Shown here: one piece after another, positions 35,927-49,341 of the stretch
Layout: each line of letters begins with the position of its first letter
Position numbering within the stretch: position 1 is the stretch's first letter
Assembly: GCA_902459845.2 (NCBI GenBank)
Contig: CABPSV020000002.1
Span: 1 to 59,822 of the forward strand
Source of the DNA: Hepatocystis sp. ex Piliocolobus tephrosceles
Taxonomy: Eukaryota > Apicomplexa > Aconoidasida > Haemosporida > Plasmodiidae
Reading direction: 5' to 3'
DNA length: 59,822 nucleotides
Position numbers and translations under genes: made by a program
Notes under the pieces: model-generated
Seen by the model: the letters and a program-made list of their open reading frames with translations, nothing else
Told to the model about the DNA's origin: nothing
Databases searched by the model: none

Positions 35927-38700
35927 CTAAAATATTTTGAAAGTTTGTTTACTTTCATCATCTTCTTCTATCTCTACCTTTTCTGACTCAACTTTTGGTG
36001 TTTTTTTAACAATTGTAAAATTTTGTTTTTTTTGAAGTGTTGCTCCTTTTGCAGCTTTTTCTAATGCTAACTCTTTTTTTCTTTGTTCCTTTAGAGTATT
36101 CTCATGAATTGTTTTTCTATTAAATTCTATTGATTGTATAAATCTCCATAATTGGCTGAAAACTTCATGTATTTGTATAGTATTTATTTCTTTTTCTTTA
36201 AAACCAAAATAAATTGCTATTTCTTTAAATACATCAAATGTTTGCTGGTAACAAGATTCAAGTTTTTTAATTTTTGGTTCTACAGATATATAAAATTCGT
36301 TTAACGCTTCATATAATTTATCTTCTGGATTATTTTTGGCTATATCTAAAACACTTTTAATTTTATTTAAACCCATTGTTAGTTTTTGTAAATAATTATC
36401 GATAATAGCTTTATCTGATTTCGCAGCTTTTTCAATAGGTCTTAATTCGTCTAAAATATCTAATGTTTCTTTATCTTTTTCATATATAATTTCACATATA
36501 TATTGTAAAAGTGTTTTTACTGGTTTAGTACTTGATCTAATATCATTTAATTTGGATAATGTTGTTAGTTTGAATCCACGTGCATTTCCTTTTTGTGGGT
36601 CTCCAAAATTTAATGTATTTCCAACATTTAAAATAGTAAATAATATTGTAAATAATTTATCAGATTGTTTAATAGTATCACAAGCAACTAATATATTTTC
36701 CAATGGATTTATAGTATTTTCATAATTTTCTTTAAAAGATAAACCAAACATATGTGATTCTAACCTTTGCCTTAGTAATGGTACACCCATAAGTGCAGCA
36801 ACATATTGTTCAGGTTTATCTATTATATTTAAATCACCATTAGAACATATATATTCTTTAACTATTTGGAATTCTTCTGGAGTTGGTACATATTGTAATA
36901 AAACTTCCGTGTTATCCAAATTTAATATGGTTGGATTTAAATCTATAATTGCATCTCTAATTTCTTTGAATGTATAATTATTAAATTTGGATAAAGCAAT
37001 AGACATATTATATTCTCTTTTTGCATCAGGTAATAACTGAATAGCTTTTTGTTTTTTTACTTTGTTTTCAGCTTGTTCTGCTTTTTTAGGAACAACTTTA
37101 GAAAAACATGTTTCAATACTTGCTTTTTCTACAACAATTTTATCTAATAAATCTCTTTTATCTTCAAACAAAGTACCTGGTACATCATTTTCAAATAATG
37201 CTTCCCAAAAGAATCTTTTTGTTTTTCCTTCATCTTTTATTTGTTTAGTTGTAGTAATTTTACTTTTTTTTAGTAAAGGTTCTTTACTAAAATTTTTTGG
37301 TGGTCCTTTCATTAATTTAGGAGGACCACCTTTTTTACCTCCTTTAGCAGTACTAGGTGGACCACTTTTTTTAGATACAGATTGTTTTGCCTTCTCTTCT
37401 GTAACTACTTTAGTATCTTTTTTAGTATCTACTTTAACTAATTTATATTCTTTATTTAAAATATTAACATCTATACCACTTATTAAACTAATATCTTCCG
37501 TAAGTTTTTTCGGAACAGTAGAAGTAGAACCCATTGTAAAATTTAATTCTTTAAGTCCTTCTCCTGTCAACAGTTTTAATTCTTTTTTTAATAATTCTTT
37601 TTTTTCTTCTATTGACATATCTATTTTTTTATGCATCAAACCGATTTTGTTTATAGTTTCTTCTTCAAGTGACGATTTGGCTAGCGAAAATGAAGTCAAA
37701 TCTAATTGCCATGGTACAATAGCTATAACTTTTTTATCTTCGTTTAATAAATGGACGGTCGGTAAACTACCTAATGCATTGTCTTGTTCGAGTCCAATCT
37801 TGCAGTATTTTACATTTTTTAAAATATGGATTGGTAGCTTATCGTGTATGTGTTTTATGTGTTTTGCTTCACCATTTGTTTTACCATTTGCTTCACCATT
37901 TGTTTTACCATTTGTTTTACCATTTGTTTTACCATTTGTTTTACCATTTGTTTTACCATTTGTTTTACCATTTGTTTTACCATTTGTTTTACCATTTACC
38001 TTGTTATCGTCACTTATTTTGCTATCGCCATTTACCTTGTTATGGTCACTTATTTTGCTATCGCCATTTACCTTGTTATCATCGTCCGTATTATTCGATA
38101 CGTTGTCTTTTGCGTCACCTATTTTATTTGCAGTACTAGTCGTTTTCATAGCATCCGTTGTAATATGTTTTTTTTGTAGTAGGTTATTTGGTGTGTTCAT
38201 AATTTTTGAATTGGGCATATTAGATTTATTCTTCAGTCCACCTACATTATTATTTGCATTATTTTTTACCTCTTCTGGGTTTAGTGAATTTTCTTTTTTG
38301 AGCTCATTGATATTTGTAAGTGACGAATTTGAAAGTTGTTTTTTAAATGGTTCGTTGTTTTTATTTTCTGTTTTTAAGTTAGTATCTGTTTGATCTTTTG
38401 AAGGTGATACATTTTTTTTAGTAAATGGAGGCATCATTTTTTTTATTAAAGGTTTATTTTTTGGTGATAATAAAGATTTTGGTTTTAATGTAATTTTGGG
38501 TTTATTCATACCATGAACCGATTCATACAAAAACAAATTAGGTTTTTTTTTTGTTTGCTCTGTAATTTTAATATTATTATAATCGTTTGATTCTGTTATG
38601 TTCTGTTCATTTAAGATTAGATCATTAAATGGAATATTTGACCAAGTTTCTGCCATATTTTGTGTAGTCAAGTTATTTATATTATTATGTGCACTGTTTG

Positions 38701-38733
<33 letters not shown>

Positions 38734-41700
38734 TAAAAAAAGAAAATATGTTTGAAATACCATTTTTTTTATTATTAGGAAAAACTTCAACGTTATTGAT
38801 ATATTTATTACTTTCTTTTTCGGATACGTTGTTTTCATGTTGATTCATGTATTTCGTTGAAAATTTTGAATCACTGTTATTATTGTTGTTACGTAAGTGT
38901 TTGCTCGAATTATCATCACCATTAGCATTATTTGTTGTATTGACAGTATTATCAGGGTCAATCAAAAAACTGTTGGAATAAGGACTCAGTTTTATTTTGG
39001 TACTTATGTTTTTTTTTTTAAACTTTTTGAAAAAGTTTAAGCTATTATTTCTATTCGTTTTTTTTATTTTATTAAGTTCCTTTACCATTATATCATTTGT
39101 TTTTTCAAAAGAAGTAATTATTTTATTATTTAAGCGTATACTATTATTTTTGTCATTAGAAAATATATTACTAATTGTGTCACTATTTGTAACATAAGTT
39201 TTTTCATTACTGTTGTTTTTGTCATGTCTTTCAATTTCTTCTTCTTTTAAATTTCTTTTATATTTTTGAGTTATTAAATTAAAATCCAATTCCTCTATAC
39301 AGTTAGATATCACATCCGATTTATCATTTTTATTATCAGTTTGTTCCATCTTATTTTGAATATTTCCATTATGAAAAAAAATATTTGGTAGATCTTTGAT
39401 AAGTTCAAATGAGTCTTCTGCATAAGTACTATTAGAAATATTATTTGTTTTGTTTTTATTATGTTTGTTCAAATGATCCGTCCTAGTTGAATAAATGTTT
39501 ATAAGTTGCACATTTTTTTGAATTTCGTTACGTTTTACTTCGTCATAAAACTCTTCATTTTCACTAAGTATACATTCATTTGAATTATCATTGATCGTAA
39601 TATTCTTTACATTTTTACTTAAGTTCGTTTTTTTATTTGTGCTGTTGGTTTTATTGTCTGTGCTGTTGGTTTTATTGTTTGTGCTGTTGGTTTTATTGTT
39701 TGTGCTGTTGGTTTTATTGTTTGTGCTGTTGGTTTTATTGTTTGTGCTGTTGGTTTTATTGTTTATGCTGTTGGTTTTATTGTTTGTGCTGTTGGTTTTA
39801 TTGTTTGTACTGTTGGTTTTATTGTTTGTGCTGTTGGTTTTATTGTTTGTGCTGTTGGTTTTATTGTTTACCAATTTGTTGCTATTTAACGTTACTTCAG
39901 TTGAATAACTAAGATTTAACTTATCTTTGTAACTTAATAATATTTCTTGTTCTAAGTTGGGATCTTCATCATAAAAATATGTATTTATATGCATGTCATC
40001 ATTTGACAATGTATTGTCATTTATTGCTGAGTCGTCTTGATTAAATTTTAATTTAAATAAAATATCATTCGTATTTATTTTTTGAATACTATTTAATTTA
40101 TTCTTTATATCATATTCACTTTTATATACATGCTGTTTAATTATTTTGTTTTGGTGATTTTTATTATTAATAGTTTTATCTTTTTCTTTTTTTTTTTCTT
40201 TTTCATGTATAACATCATTATCATTAATTTTGTGTTGACTATGACACGCAGTAGTTGTTTTATCATCACATTGGTTTGTTAATTTATTAATACTACTACT
40301 ATCACTACTACTATCACTACTACTATTACTATTACTATTACGTGTTATTTTGTCATATCGCCCACCTTCATTTGTTAATTGATCAGATACATAATCGGAC
40401 ATATCGTCATATGTTAAATTATAATGCATAATTTTATGTATATCGATTATGTCATCTTCACTCTCCCTTTCGCTGTATTCATTATGTGAGGACTCACTAT
40501 TTCGGCTGTTACCTTCAGAACTATTGTATGTACTGCTACGGCTGTGATTATGATTACGCTCTTTAAAATATTTAGACATTTTTTTACTTTTACTATACTG
40601 TTTTCCACTAATATTATGGATTGTACCATCACTAGATGATGAAAACGAACTATCGTAATAAATTTCTGCATCCCATCTGTCTAAATTATATTGCTCAGTA
40701 TTATTAGTATAATTACTACCCATATTCATTTTAATATTATAATTAATCTCAGTTTTTAAGACAGCTTCTTTTTTTAGTTGAACTTTAGGGCCTGATTTTT
40801 CTAATTTATCAACTTGACTCGAATTATTATCAAATGACATTTTACTTGAAGTAACGGATAACGTACCAGTTTTATTCAGTTTTAAAAATTTTTTAGGTAT
40901 ATATTTTCCTTTTTGAAAAAATGCCTTTTTATTATTTCCTAATTTTAAAAAATGAATACTTTTATCAACGATATTTCTGGGATTTACTTTTTGTTTAGCA
41001 TTTGCTTTCATTTTCTGTTTAACATCATTCACCGTTGTATTTTTTACCGTTGTATCTTTTAACGTTGTATCTTTTAACGTTGTATCTTTTAACGTTGTAT
41101 CTTTTAACGTTGTATCTTTTAACGTTGTATTTTTTAATGTTGTATTTTTTAATGTTGTATTTTTTAGCGTAACATCCTTTGTTGGTGCAATTTTTGGTAC
41201 ATCATCCGCTTTGTTTTTCATTAATTGTTTTGTATTAGGTATAATTGATTTTTTAACAAATGAATTATTTATATCATTTACATGTTTCAAGTCGTTTGTC
41301 ACATTAGTGTTTAATTTTTCACTATTCATCGTGGATTTGTTATTGTTTCTATTTTCATTGTAATTTAATAAGTTATTTATCACATTTATGTCTTCTGTTT
41401 TTGTGTCATGTGTATTAGTATGCTCATCGAGATGTTCATTAGAGCGTCTATTATTATTTATATCCTTCTCCATTTTTGTTGCTTGTTTAATCTCTTTATC
41501 TGATGAACTTTTTATCTTTATCCGAAACTTATCTAAATTTTCATTACCATTTTTGTCTTCCATATTTGATGAAAAACTTTCAGTGTTGTGTAAATTCTTT
41601 TTTTTTTGTGGGGATTTGTTTTTTTTTTTTTTTATTTTATTATCACTACTATTACTGCTACTTATACTGGTGCTAGTACTATGTAAGTGTTCAAGTGATA

Positions 41701-43816
41701 ACATATTATGGTCAGAATTATATTTCACAAAATAATATCTATCTTGTAATATAATACAATGATAAATTGCGGGATTGGGTACAAATAAAGGAGTATCATA
41801 AAAACCTAACATAATTTCATTGTTTTCATCTAGTACTTGTATAAACATATTAAATTCTTTGTCAAGATTTTCATAATGACTTATTACATTACCTTTTGCA
41901 TCTACAAATGGTGGTTTAATATGCCATTCGTTTAGTAAAACCTTTGCATCATTATTACAAACCATTATAGGTTGATCATTTTTACGTTTCACATGTCCCC
42001 TTGAAAGTAGTGGTACATTAACTATAGGTAAAATTTTTCTTTTAAATGTTATAGCATTTTGAAAACTTTTACATTCTGAAAAATTTATTATTTTTTTATC
42101 TACTAATCTTGTTTCAACAAAGGGTAATATATAAGTGGATGGAATTAATGTATTTTTCCATGAATCAGCATACAAAGATTTAACTCTATTAATGGAAGTA
42201 ATAGGGAAAAATGAACTTTTTATAATATTAAATTCTTTATGTGTTTGCATATGTTCATATGCATTAATACTACAAAAATTTATGTCATTATAATTTACAG
42301 TTGCGTCTTTCGTGATGTATGTTTTTTTTTTATCTTTTACATTTTTATATGGTAAGTTTTGAGGGTTTAACATAACTTTTTCATTCATAAGATTTTCAAT
42401 TAAATTAGGATCTATATCGGATGTATGATGCATATTTTGTAATTGTTTATTAAAAGTATCCCAATTTTTTTCAAATTTTGTATTTCTTTTTAAGGTTTCA
42501 TTTATTTTTGTCATAGAACTGATATTATTCGTAGGATAAGTGTCACTAATTGTTGTAGATACACCTGCATGATCATTTTCTCGTTTAATATCTTTTTCTA
42601 AATCATTCATTAAATTAACAACCATTAGAGTATTAATATCGTCAGGTCCATAAAATTTTTTATAAAATAGATATACTTCTTTATATAGTTGTATTGCCAT
42701 TTTAAAATTATTTAACTGATGCATAATAATAGCAAACGAAAATAAAATATCTTGAACTTCTATTGTATGTCTCGTTTTATGTATTCTCATTCTCATATCC
42801 ACTGCAATTAAATACTTATGCAATGCTTCTATTGGATTTTTTGAAAGTCTATACAATAAGCCCCAATTACAATAACAATCAGCTATTATTTCACTTGGAT
42901 TTTCTGAATTATAATCACCAAAAAATTTTTTCCTTATTTCTAAAATTTCTTGAGCAATTGGTAAAGCTTTTTCATATTCTTGTATTTTTATATAATAAGA
43001 ACAAATATCGTTTAATGCATCACTATAATTTAAACTATCAGAGTTAAAACATTTTTCTATAACATATAAATATTTTAAAAAATAATGTTCTGCTTGTTCA
43101 TTTTGTTTATATAAACTTAATATATCAGCAAAAATATAAAGTAAATTGGATAATACTTCCATGCCACAATATATTACTGGCTCTCCAAAATTTAAATCTG
43201 TATTGTTTTCATTAAGATTTATTTCCCCTTTTTTATTTGATTCCTTTTTTTGATCTATTTTGTTCTGCTTTTGGTCATCCTTAAAAATTCCTTTTTTATG
43301 CAGATATAATAAAGTGTTATCAATTAAAAATTTTAATTCCTTTAAATATTTTTCTCCTTCTGCATATTTTTCTACAAGAGCATAACATTTACAAATTAAA
43401 ATTAATTCAGTACTCATGTCACCATTTATATAAAAACCATAATATTTAAAATAATATTTTTTTGCTATCATATATGAATGAATAGCTTGAATTAAACAGT
43501 CTGCATATTTTTTGTTTCTATAATTATTAATAGCAAATAATCGTAAATCGTTTCTTACATTTTGAATTTCATTGTAACAAATAGAATAGTTAAAATTTTT
43601 CATATTTTGTAAAATAAAAACCGCTTCTTTTACTTTTATTTGTTCACTAGTCAAACTTATTGTATCATATAAATTGATTTTTGTAACATTATCTTGTCGT
43701 ACATTTCCAACATCCATTGATTTTAGGTTTCCCTTGGTGATGAAACTTAAATTGTCCACATTTTTATTAGTTTTAATGTCATTAATTGTTGCTAAAGTTA
43801 CTTCATAGTTTTCCAT
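35927..43816 (-). CDS. FRM1: Formin 1 (TPR-containing FH2 protein)
   Basis: A 2,629-residue actin nucleator. In Plasmodium and Toxoplasma, FRM1 sits at the apical end and makes the filaments used by the myosin motor for invasion and gliding. Residues about 60-420 contain tetratricopeptide-like helices (EYEKALPIAQEILEIRKKFF, NFKMAIQLYKEVYLFYKKFY), which distinguish FRM1 from the PTEN-C2-bearing formin 2. Residues about 430-2140 are mostly disordered with several tandem repeats. A very short FH1-like region at about 2149-2172 has only GPP triplets (GGPPKLMKGPP). FH2 spans about 2195-2600, with W-x-x-L followed by GTLF, LLPDAKREYNMSIALSKF, the lasso/knob segment ILNVGNTLNFGDPQKGNARG and FKLTTLSKL. 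Single exon. The C-terminus is acidic (EEDDESKQTFKIF). Identity is certain; the exact Met is the first in frame. Confidence 0.96.
37864..37996 (-). repeat. 12-base tandem repeat encoding NGKT
   Basis: About eleven copies of a 12-base unit in frame in formin 1, preceded by two longer NKVNGDSKISD units. Confidence 0.95.
39640..39870 (-). repeat. 21-base tandem repeat encoding TNNKTNS
   Basis: About eleven copies of a 21-base unit in frame in the disordered part of formin 1. Confidence 0.95.
41033..41170 (-). repeat. 15-base tandem repeat encoding TLKDT/TLKNT
   Basis: Eight to nine copies of a 15-base unit in frame in formin 1, with Asp and Asn variants grouped in blocks. Confidence 0.95.
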
Positions 43817-45097
43817 GTTTGTTGTAATATATTATAAAAGTAAAACAAAAAAACAAACATAACAAGAAAAAGGAGTATAACAAAAACAATTTTAGTTCAT
43901 CAGTAAATGTGATAAAAAATAAAAATGAATTGACTGGATCGGGAGAATAAAAAAAAAAAATGAAAAAAAAAAAAAAAATGAAAAAAAAAAAAAAAATGAA
44001 AAAAAATGAAAGTACAAAAACAAGTGTGTTTTGATAGAGTTCATGATGATTCATCGAAGCGGATATATCAAAGAACAAATGTTCATTTTGTTCAACAAAA
44101 TATACACCCTAAATAAACGGAGATGTGCTAATTTTTGTTCATGTAAGAACGTGTATGTATATATATATATATATATATACATACGTGTGCTTATATGTAA
44201 ACGATCAAATAGACTTAAGATAAAATTTGCAAACAATGCTAAGAAAGTAGGCATTCGAGTAATTTTTCAAAAAACTATGCATCAAAAAATGTGTAACAAA
44301 GATATATACAAACAAAATATACAAACAAAATATACAAACAAAATATGTATCAAACAACATAAACCAAAAATATATGTATATGAAAAAAATATGCACCCAA
44401 AATTATATGAAAACATGTATATGAAAAAATGTATACGAAAAAAAATGTTTACGAAAAAAAATGTTTACGAAAAAAAATGTTTACGAAAAAAAGGATACGA
44501 AAAAAAATGTTTACGAAAAAAATGTTTACGAAAAAATGGATATCAACAAATGTATACCAAGACAATAAACATGAACAAATTAAAAAATAATAATTAAAAA
44601 ACAAACAATACGGAAGCAACTTGCATCATAATACAAAAATGTAAAAATTATTTATTCAAAATTATATACTTTAAAGTTAAAAAAAAAAAAAAAATTAACA
44701 AACATTTATTTGTACAAAATATATTTGTACCAAATTTATTTGTAACCCATATGACTGTAAATGTTAACTTAAAAAATGTAACGAAAGTGAAAATTATTTA
44801 AAAAAAATGTGTTGTAATATACATGTTACATATATGCAATGAACTTAATAATAAATAAATACAAAAATAAGTAAAATAAGTAAAATAAATAAATTAAAAA
44901 AAAAATCAATAATGTTCCAATGTGCAAATCTTAAAACTCAAAAACAAAAATGCAAATTTATTTCAAATTAAATTCATCTAAAAAAAAAAAAGTAAAAATA
45001 AAATATTAGTAAAATCAAATAAAATGTGGACATAAAAATGTTATGGTTACTTTTACAATAGTATTCATTCATATAAAATAAAATGTATTGTTAGTGC

Positions 45098-45139
<42 letters not shown>

Positions 45140-45486
45140 TCCCTTTATTAAGCTTAGTATTTTTCATTATACTATTGAAGCACGTGAATATGTGGAGTGC
45201 TTAAAAATTGTATATAAAGTATAAATAAAAATCCATATTTTTTTGTTGTTTTTTTTTTTTTTTTCCATACGAACATTATAAGTTTTAAAAAAAGTAAACA
45301 GTTAAAAAATATAAAACAAATAAATAATTAAATTAAATATATATGTATAATATACATGAAATAATATAAAATTTTGTTCGCTTAAAATGAATGACAATAT
45401 GTAGGATTTATAAAAAAAAAAAAAAAATATATATTTCAGTTTTATATATATAAATTCATAAGCTTTTCATTTTTTATTAAATTTCA

Positions 45487-45525
<39 letters not shown>

Positions 45526-45810
45526 ATGACGACTTCGTCACTTTTCATGTTATTTAATCTGAAGAAATGCTTATTTTATTTCATTTAATATAAATTTGCT
45601 AAATGTTTTAAAACTTTGCATTATTATTTGCTAATAATTGCCATTTTTTCTTTTACCCATTTTTATTAATACACTTTGGACCATCTCTCTTTAGTTATTT
45701 TTGCTTAACTACGTTTGTTTGGTTATTTTTATTTATTTATTTTTGTTTATTTATTTTTATTTATTTATTTTTAATTAAACAAATTTTAACAATTTTTTAT
45801 TGTTTCCATA
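43817..45810. other. Divergent intergenic region upstream of formin 1
   Basis: Two kilobases without a supported gene. It contains ATGAAAAAAAAA-type repeats at 43960-44010, ACAAACAAAATAT repeats at 44300-44345, an AAAATGTTTACGAAAA array at 44395-44540, a 38-base poly(A) at 45100-45137 and (TA)n at 45494-45522. The 188-codon ORF at 44031-44597 is a translation of these repeats. Confidence 0.6.
44395..44540. repeat. AAAATGTTTACGAAAA tandem array
   Basis: About eight imperfect copies of a 16-18-base unit upstream of formin 1, preceded by related TATGAAAA units. Confidence 0.85.
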
Positions 45811-45975
45811 ATGAAAAGATTTCCATTTATCTTTAATGATATTGGAGGTAAATTAATTGAAGAGAAAATAAAATCCTTTTTATTAAGAAGCGAAACATTC
45901 CACAGGTTCACATTAAAAACGCATGAGATATATAATGAAATCAAACACAAGTTACACGATATATCGAAAAAGTAA
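45811..45975 (+). CDS. Small ORF of 54 codons, unknown function (or 5' exon of the SURF1 gene)
   Basis: ATG at 45811 to TAA at 45973-45975. The predicted protein is compositionally normal, without homopolymer-derived runs: MKRFPFIFNDIGG, then KLIEEKIKSFLLRSE, then FHRFTLKTHEIY. It is basic and helical and lacks a membrane segment. I do not recognise it. The last codons overlap a donor-like AAAAAGTAAAT (GT at 45972). Splicing to AG at 46155-46156 would join it in frame to the SURF1 ORF, but that acceptor has no T-tract. It ends only 182 bases before the SURF1 ATG. Two readings remain: an independent short gene, or an upstream exon. Confidence 0.5.
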   Translation: MKRFPFIFNDIGGKLIEEKIKSFLLRSETFHRFTLKTHEIYNEIKHKLHDISKK

Positions 45976-46157
45976 ATGCAAGTTTTTTTTTTTTTTTTTG
46001 TGTGTTCTCAATTTGATGCGCAAACATAATTAATACTATATATGTATATATATATATACATACATGTATGTACTTATATATGCGTTCCAATTTAATTAAT
46101 CAAAATAATCAATACATCCTGTTTTAATTACAACTCCCAAAAAACACATTATAAAGA

Positions 46158-48441
46158 ATGCCTTTTTTTAATAATGCACAAAATGCGAAAAAGTTAATTG
46201 TTAAGTTGAACTGTGTAAATTTTATGTATAAGCTAAGTTTTTTTCAGTTTCATGTAGAACGTAACATAGCACGTAGTTTTTCGAATCATCGTAATAAAAA
46301 AAGTAATTACATTAATAAAATAAAAAACAAATCAAGTAAAATAAAATTGTTATTATTTGGAAAAAATGGCAAACGTAATAATAATGTAAGAAAAAAAATA
46401 TTAACAAATTTGAAAATTGGAAAAAAAGGAATAACGTATGTACCGAATTGGGGAAGTATAAAAAAAAGAAAAACACGTGTTAAAAATTTAAGAAATGCAA
46501 GTTTTTCTAAAAAATTGCACATGGATTTTTTAAATGAAGAATTACAAAACATTGAAAAAAAAATTAAAGAAAAAAACATAACAAGAACTGAGAATCAAGA
46601 AATTATAGTACCAAGATTCAAATACCCAAGTCAAAAGCTTTATAAAGCAACAGAAAAAGAAATAAAATTAATAAAAAACAGTGAAGGGCAATATTATTTA
46701 CCCATAGAATGTGAAAATAACATTATTATAAAAGTAATTAATATAAAAAATAAAGTGTCATCACCACTTTTAAGATGTGTTCGTAATAGTAAGTTTGGAT
46801 TAAGAAAAAAGGAACGAACTTTTTTTTTATTTTATTCTTCTATTATTTGTTCCTTTTTTTTTTTAATGGGAGTATGGCAATATAAAAAAATGGAAAAAAA
46901 AAAATTTCTAATTAATTATATTTCATATAATTTAAATAAACCTCTTTTAATAATTAATGATTTGAATTTTCCATGGTTTTGTGATTTTATGTATTTAAAA
47001 AAAAGTTACAAAAAATTGAATGAAGAGTTAGAACAATATGAAAAGAAAAATGGCTTTATTAAAAATATAAATAATTTTAATATAGTTCTTATTATGTCTA
47101 CAATGTATGAGACAATTGGTACATTTTTGGAAAAAGCGTTTACTCGCCAAAAAAATGAAAATGGTTTGTTGGAAATGATTGGGATGGATACGGGTGAATA
47201 TGATTATATTGACACAAACAATAGCACAAACAATAGCACAAACAATAGCACAAACAATAGCACAAACAATAGCACAAACAATAGCACAAACAATAGCACA
47301 ANNNNNNNNNNNNNNNNNNNNNACAAACAATAGCACAAACAATAGCACAAACAATAGCACAAACAATAGCACAAACAATAGCACAAACAATAGCACAAAC
47401 AATAGCACAAACAATAGCACAAACAATAGCACAAACAATAGCACAAACAATAGTACAAACAATAGCATAAACGATAAAAACGAAAAAAAATTAAACATTA
47501 TTTTTGATGACATTTTAAATTTACATGAATGGATTACTCGTATAAGAAATGAAAATATGTTATTGATTTTATACAGAAAGCTTTTAAAAAAATGTTTAAC
47601 AGAAGAAGAGTTAAAAAAACTTGTGATTGAAAAATATAAATATAGAAGAATTCAATTAACAGGAGTATTAGATACAACTAATGAATTTTATATAGGGCCT
47701 AAGCAATATGAACATGATAAAAAAAAAAAATATTATTATGTAATTTGTCCATTGTTTTTAAAGAATGGAAAATGTTTACTAGTGAATAGAGGATTAATAA
47801 AGGAAGATATGTTAGAAAAGAAAAAAAATGAAATCCCTAAAGTAGTAACAATAAGAGGTATATTAGATCCTGGTGAATTATATGAAAATTCTTTTAAAAA
47901 AATAAAAAATTTTGCAAATAAAAGTGCTTATAGTAATCATTTTGTTTATTATAATAATCAAGAATTATGTAATCATGCAAACATTTCTTATTTTGATGGT
48001 GCTTCTTATTTTATTGCAAATATATATGATATAATAATTCATGAGGATTTTAAAACTTCCGTAATAAAAAATTGTTATTTAAATAATGGTGAGAATTATA
48101 AAAAAAAGATAAATGATGATTTAGAAAAATTAAATGATATATCTTTAGAGGATATGGATAGGGAAAGTCAAGAAAAAATAAAATATTTGGTGAAGAACAC
48201 ATATGATGAAGAAAAAGATAACAGTGTTTATGATAGTACTACTACTACTACTACTAAAGATAATAAAAAACCTTTTAGATATGATGAACATTTTATACAT
48301 AAAAAAAAAAAAGAGTATTTAAATTTTTATGCTGATGAAACAACTCATTTTAATTATGCATGTCAATGGTTTATGTTTTCTCTTATTTTTTCTACTATTT
48401 CTGTATTTAAATTTATACAGTTTAAAAGGTGGGTTTTTTGA
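46158..48441 (+). CDS. SURF1: SURF1-family cytochrome c oxidase assembly factor, interrupted by an assembly gap
   Basis: Mitochondrial inner-membrane protein that helps mature subunit 1 of cytochrome c oxidase. The N-terminal 200 or so residues are basic (KKRKTRVKNLRNASF), plausible for mitochondrial import. The first helix FFLFYSSIICSFFFLMGVWQ ends in the SURF1 W-Q signature, followed by YKKMEKKKFLI. After a repeat come YKYRRIQLTGVLD, the conserved VICPLFLKNGKCLLVNRG, and the final HFNYACQWFMFSLIF helix, matching the family H-x-x-Y-A-x-x-W-F motif. The two halves lie in different frames only because 21 placeholder Ns (47302-47322) stand inside a 12-base TNNS repeat. A true gap of 8 bases plus any multiple of 12 keeps both frame and repeat. 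Insertion of such a repeat between the two conserved blocks is unusual for the family. Confidence 0.92.
47210..47470 (+). repeat. 12-base tandem repeat encoding TNNS, containing the N gap
   Basis: At least 19 visible copies of ACAAACAATAGC flank 21 Ns at 47302-47322. The array was not resolved by the assembly. Confidence 0.97.
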
Positions 48442-49291
48442 AATTATTGTGAGCGTTAATATAGAAAATAATTCAAAGCATTTTTTAGACTTGGCATATA
48501 TTGATCATTGTAGTTTGTTTTTAATGCAAGTGTACATTATATGCGCATACGTTTAAATGTACTAGATATGTACCAGTTTTTATTTGTGTTCCCAACTGGA
48601 TCATGATCAATTGGGAAAATTAAAGGCAAAAAAAAAAAAAAAAAAAAAAAAAGAAAGAAAAAACCATATGTAATGATTACTAAAGAGTTTTATGTTTTTG
48701 TTTATAAACACATTTAATCAATTTTTTTTTTTTGCTATTCATAAACATTTAATTCATAAGATGCATTATAATTATACTACAAGAAATTAAACAATTTTAT
48801 AAACATAAACATTTTTTATTTTGTACATGTTTTTTATTTGGTTACACTCTACTATATTTTAATGTTAATTTTAATGTTATTTTTAATGTTAATTTATTCA
48901 GATTTAATTTATTCAGATTTAATTTATTCAGATTTAATTTATTTAGTTTTATTTTGTTATATATATTTTTTTTATATTTTATTTTGTTATATTTTATTTG
49001 TTTTGTATTAGTTACTTTTTTTTCTAATTTTATGAAACTGCATTACGCAACTTATAATTCCTACGTCTGCTTTATTTATAATAATGTATATATTAATATA
49101 TATATATATATAAAATGCAAACTACTAAAGTGCAACATTAAATCCTTTTAACTTGTATCACTTTTTCTTTCGATTTATAATAATAATGTATGAACATTAA
49201 GAAAAATGATAAAACGTACTTTTTCGTTTATTTATTTATTAATTTATTGATTTTTTCACATATGCAAGAAGCTGTATAGCAAAAAGCATTG

Positions 49292-49341
<50 letters not shown>

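Noticed and set aside
39591..39912. LLVLLFVLLV ORFs opposite the formin repeat
   Set aside because: They are antisense shadows of the TNNKTNS array.
44031..44597. 188-codon Lys/Tyr-rich plus-strand ORF
   Set aside because: It is made of the intergenic arrays and (TA)n, with no globular segment or homologue recognised.
46158..48441. SURF1 as a pseudogene or two separate genes
   Set aside because: The frame change coincides with placeholder Ns inside a tandem repeat; conserved SURF1 blocks on both sides are intact.
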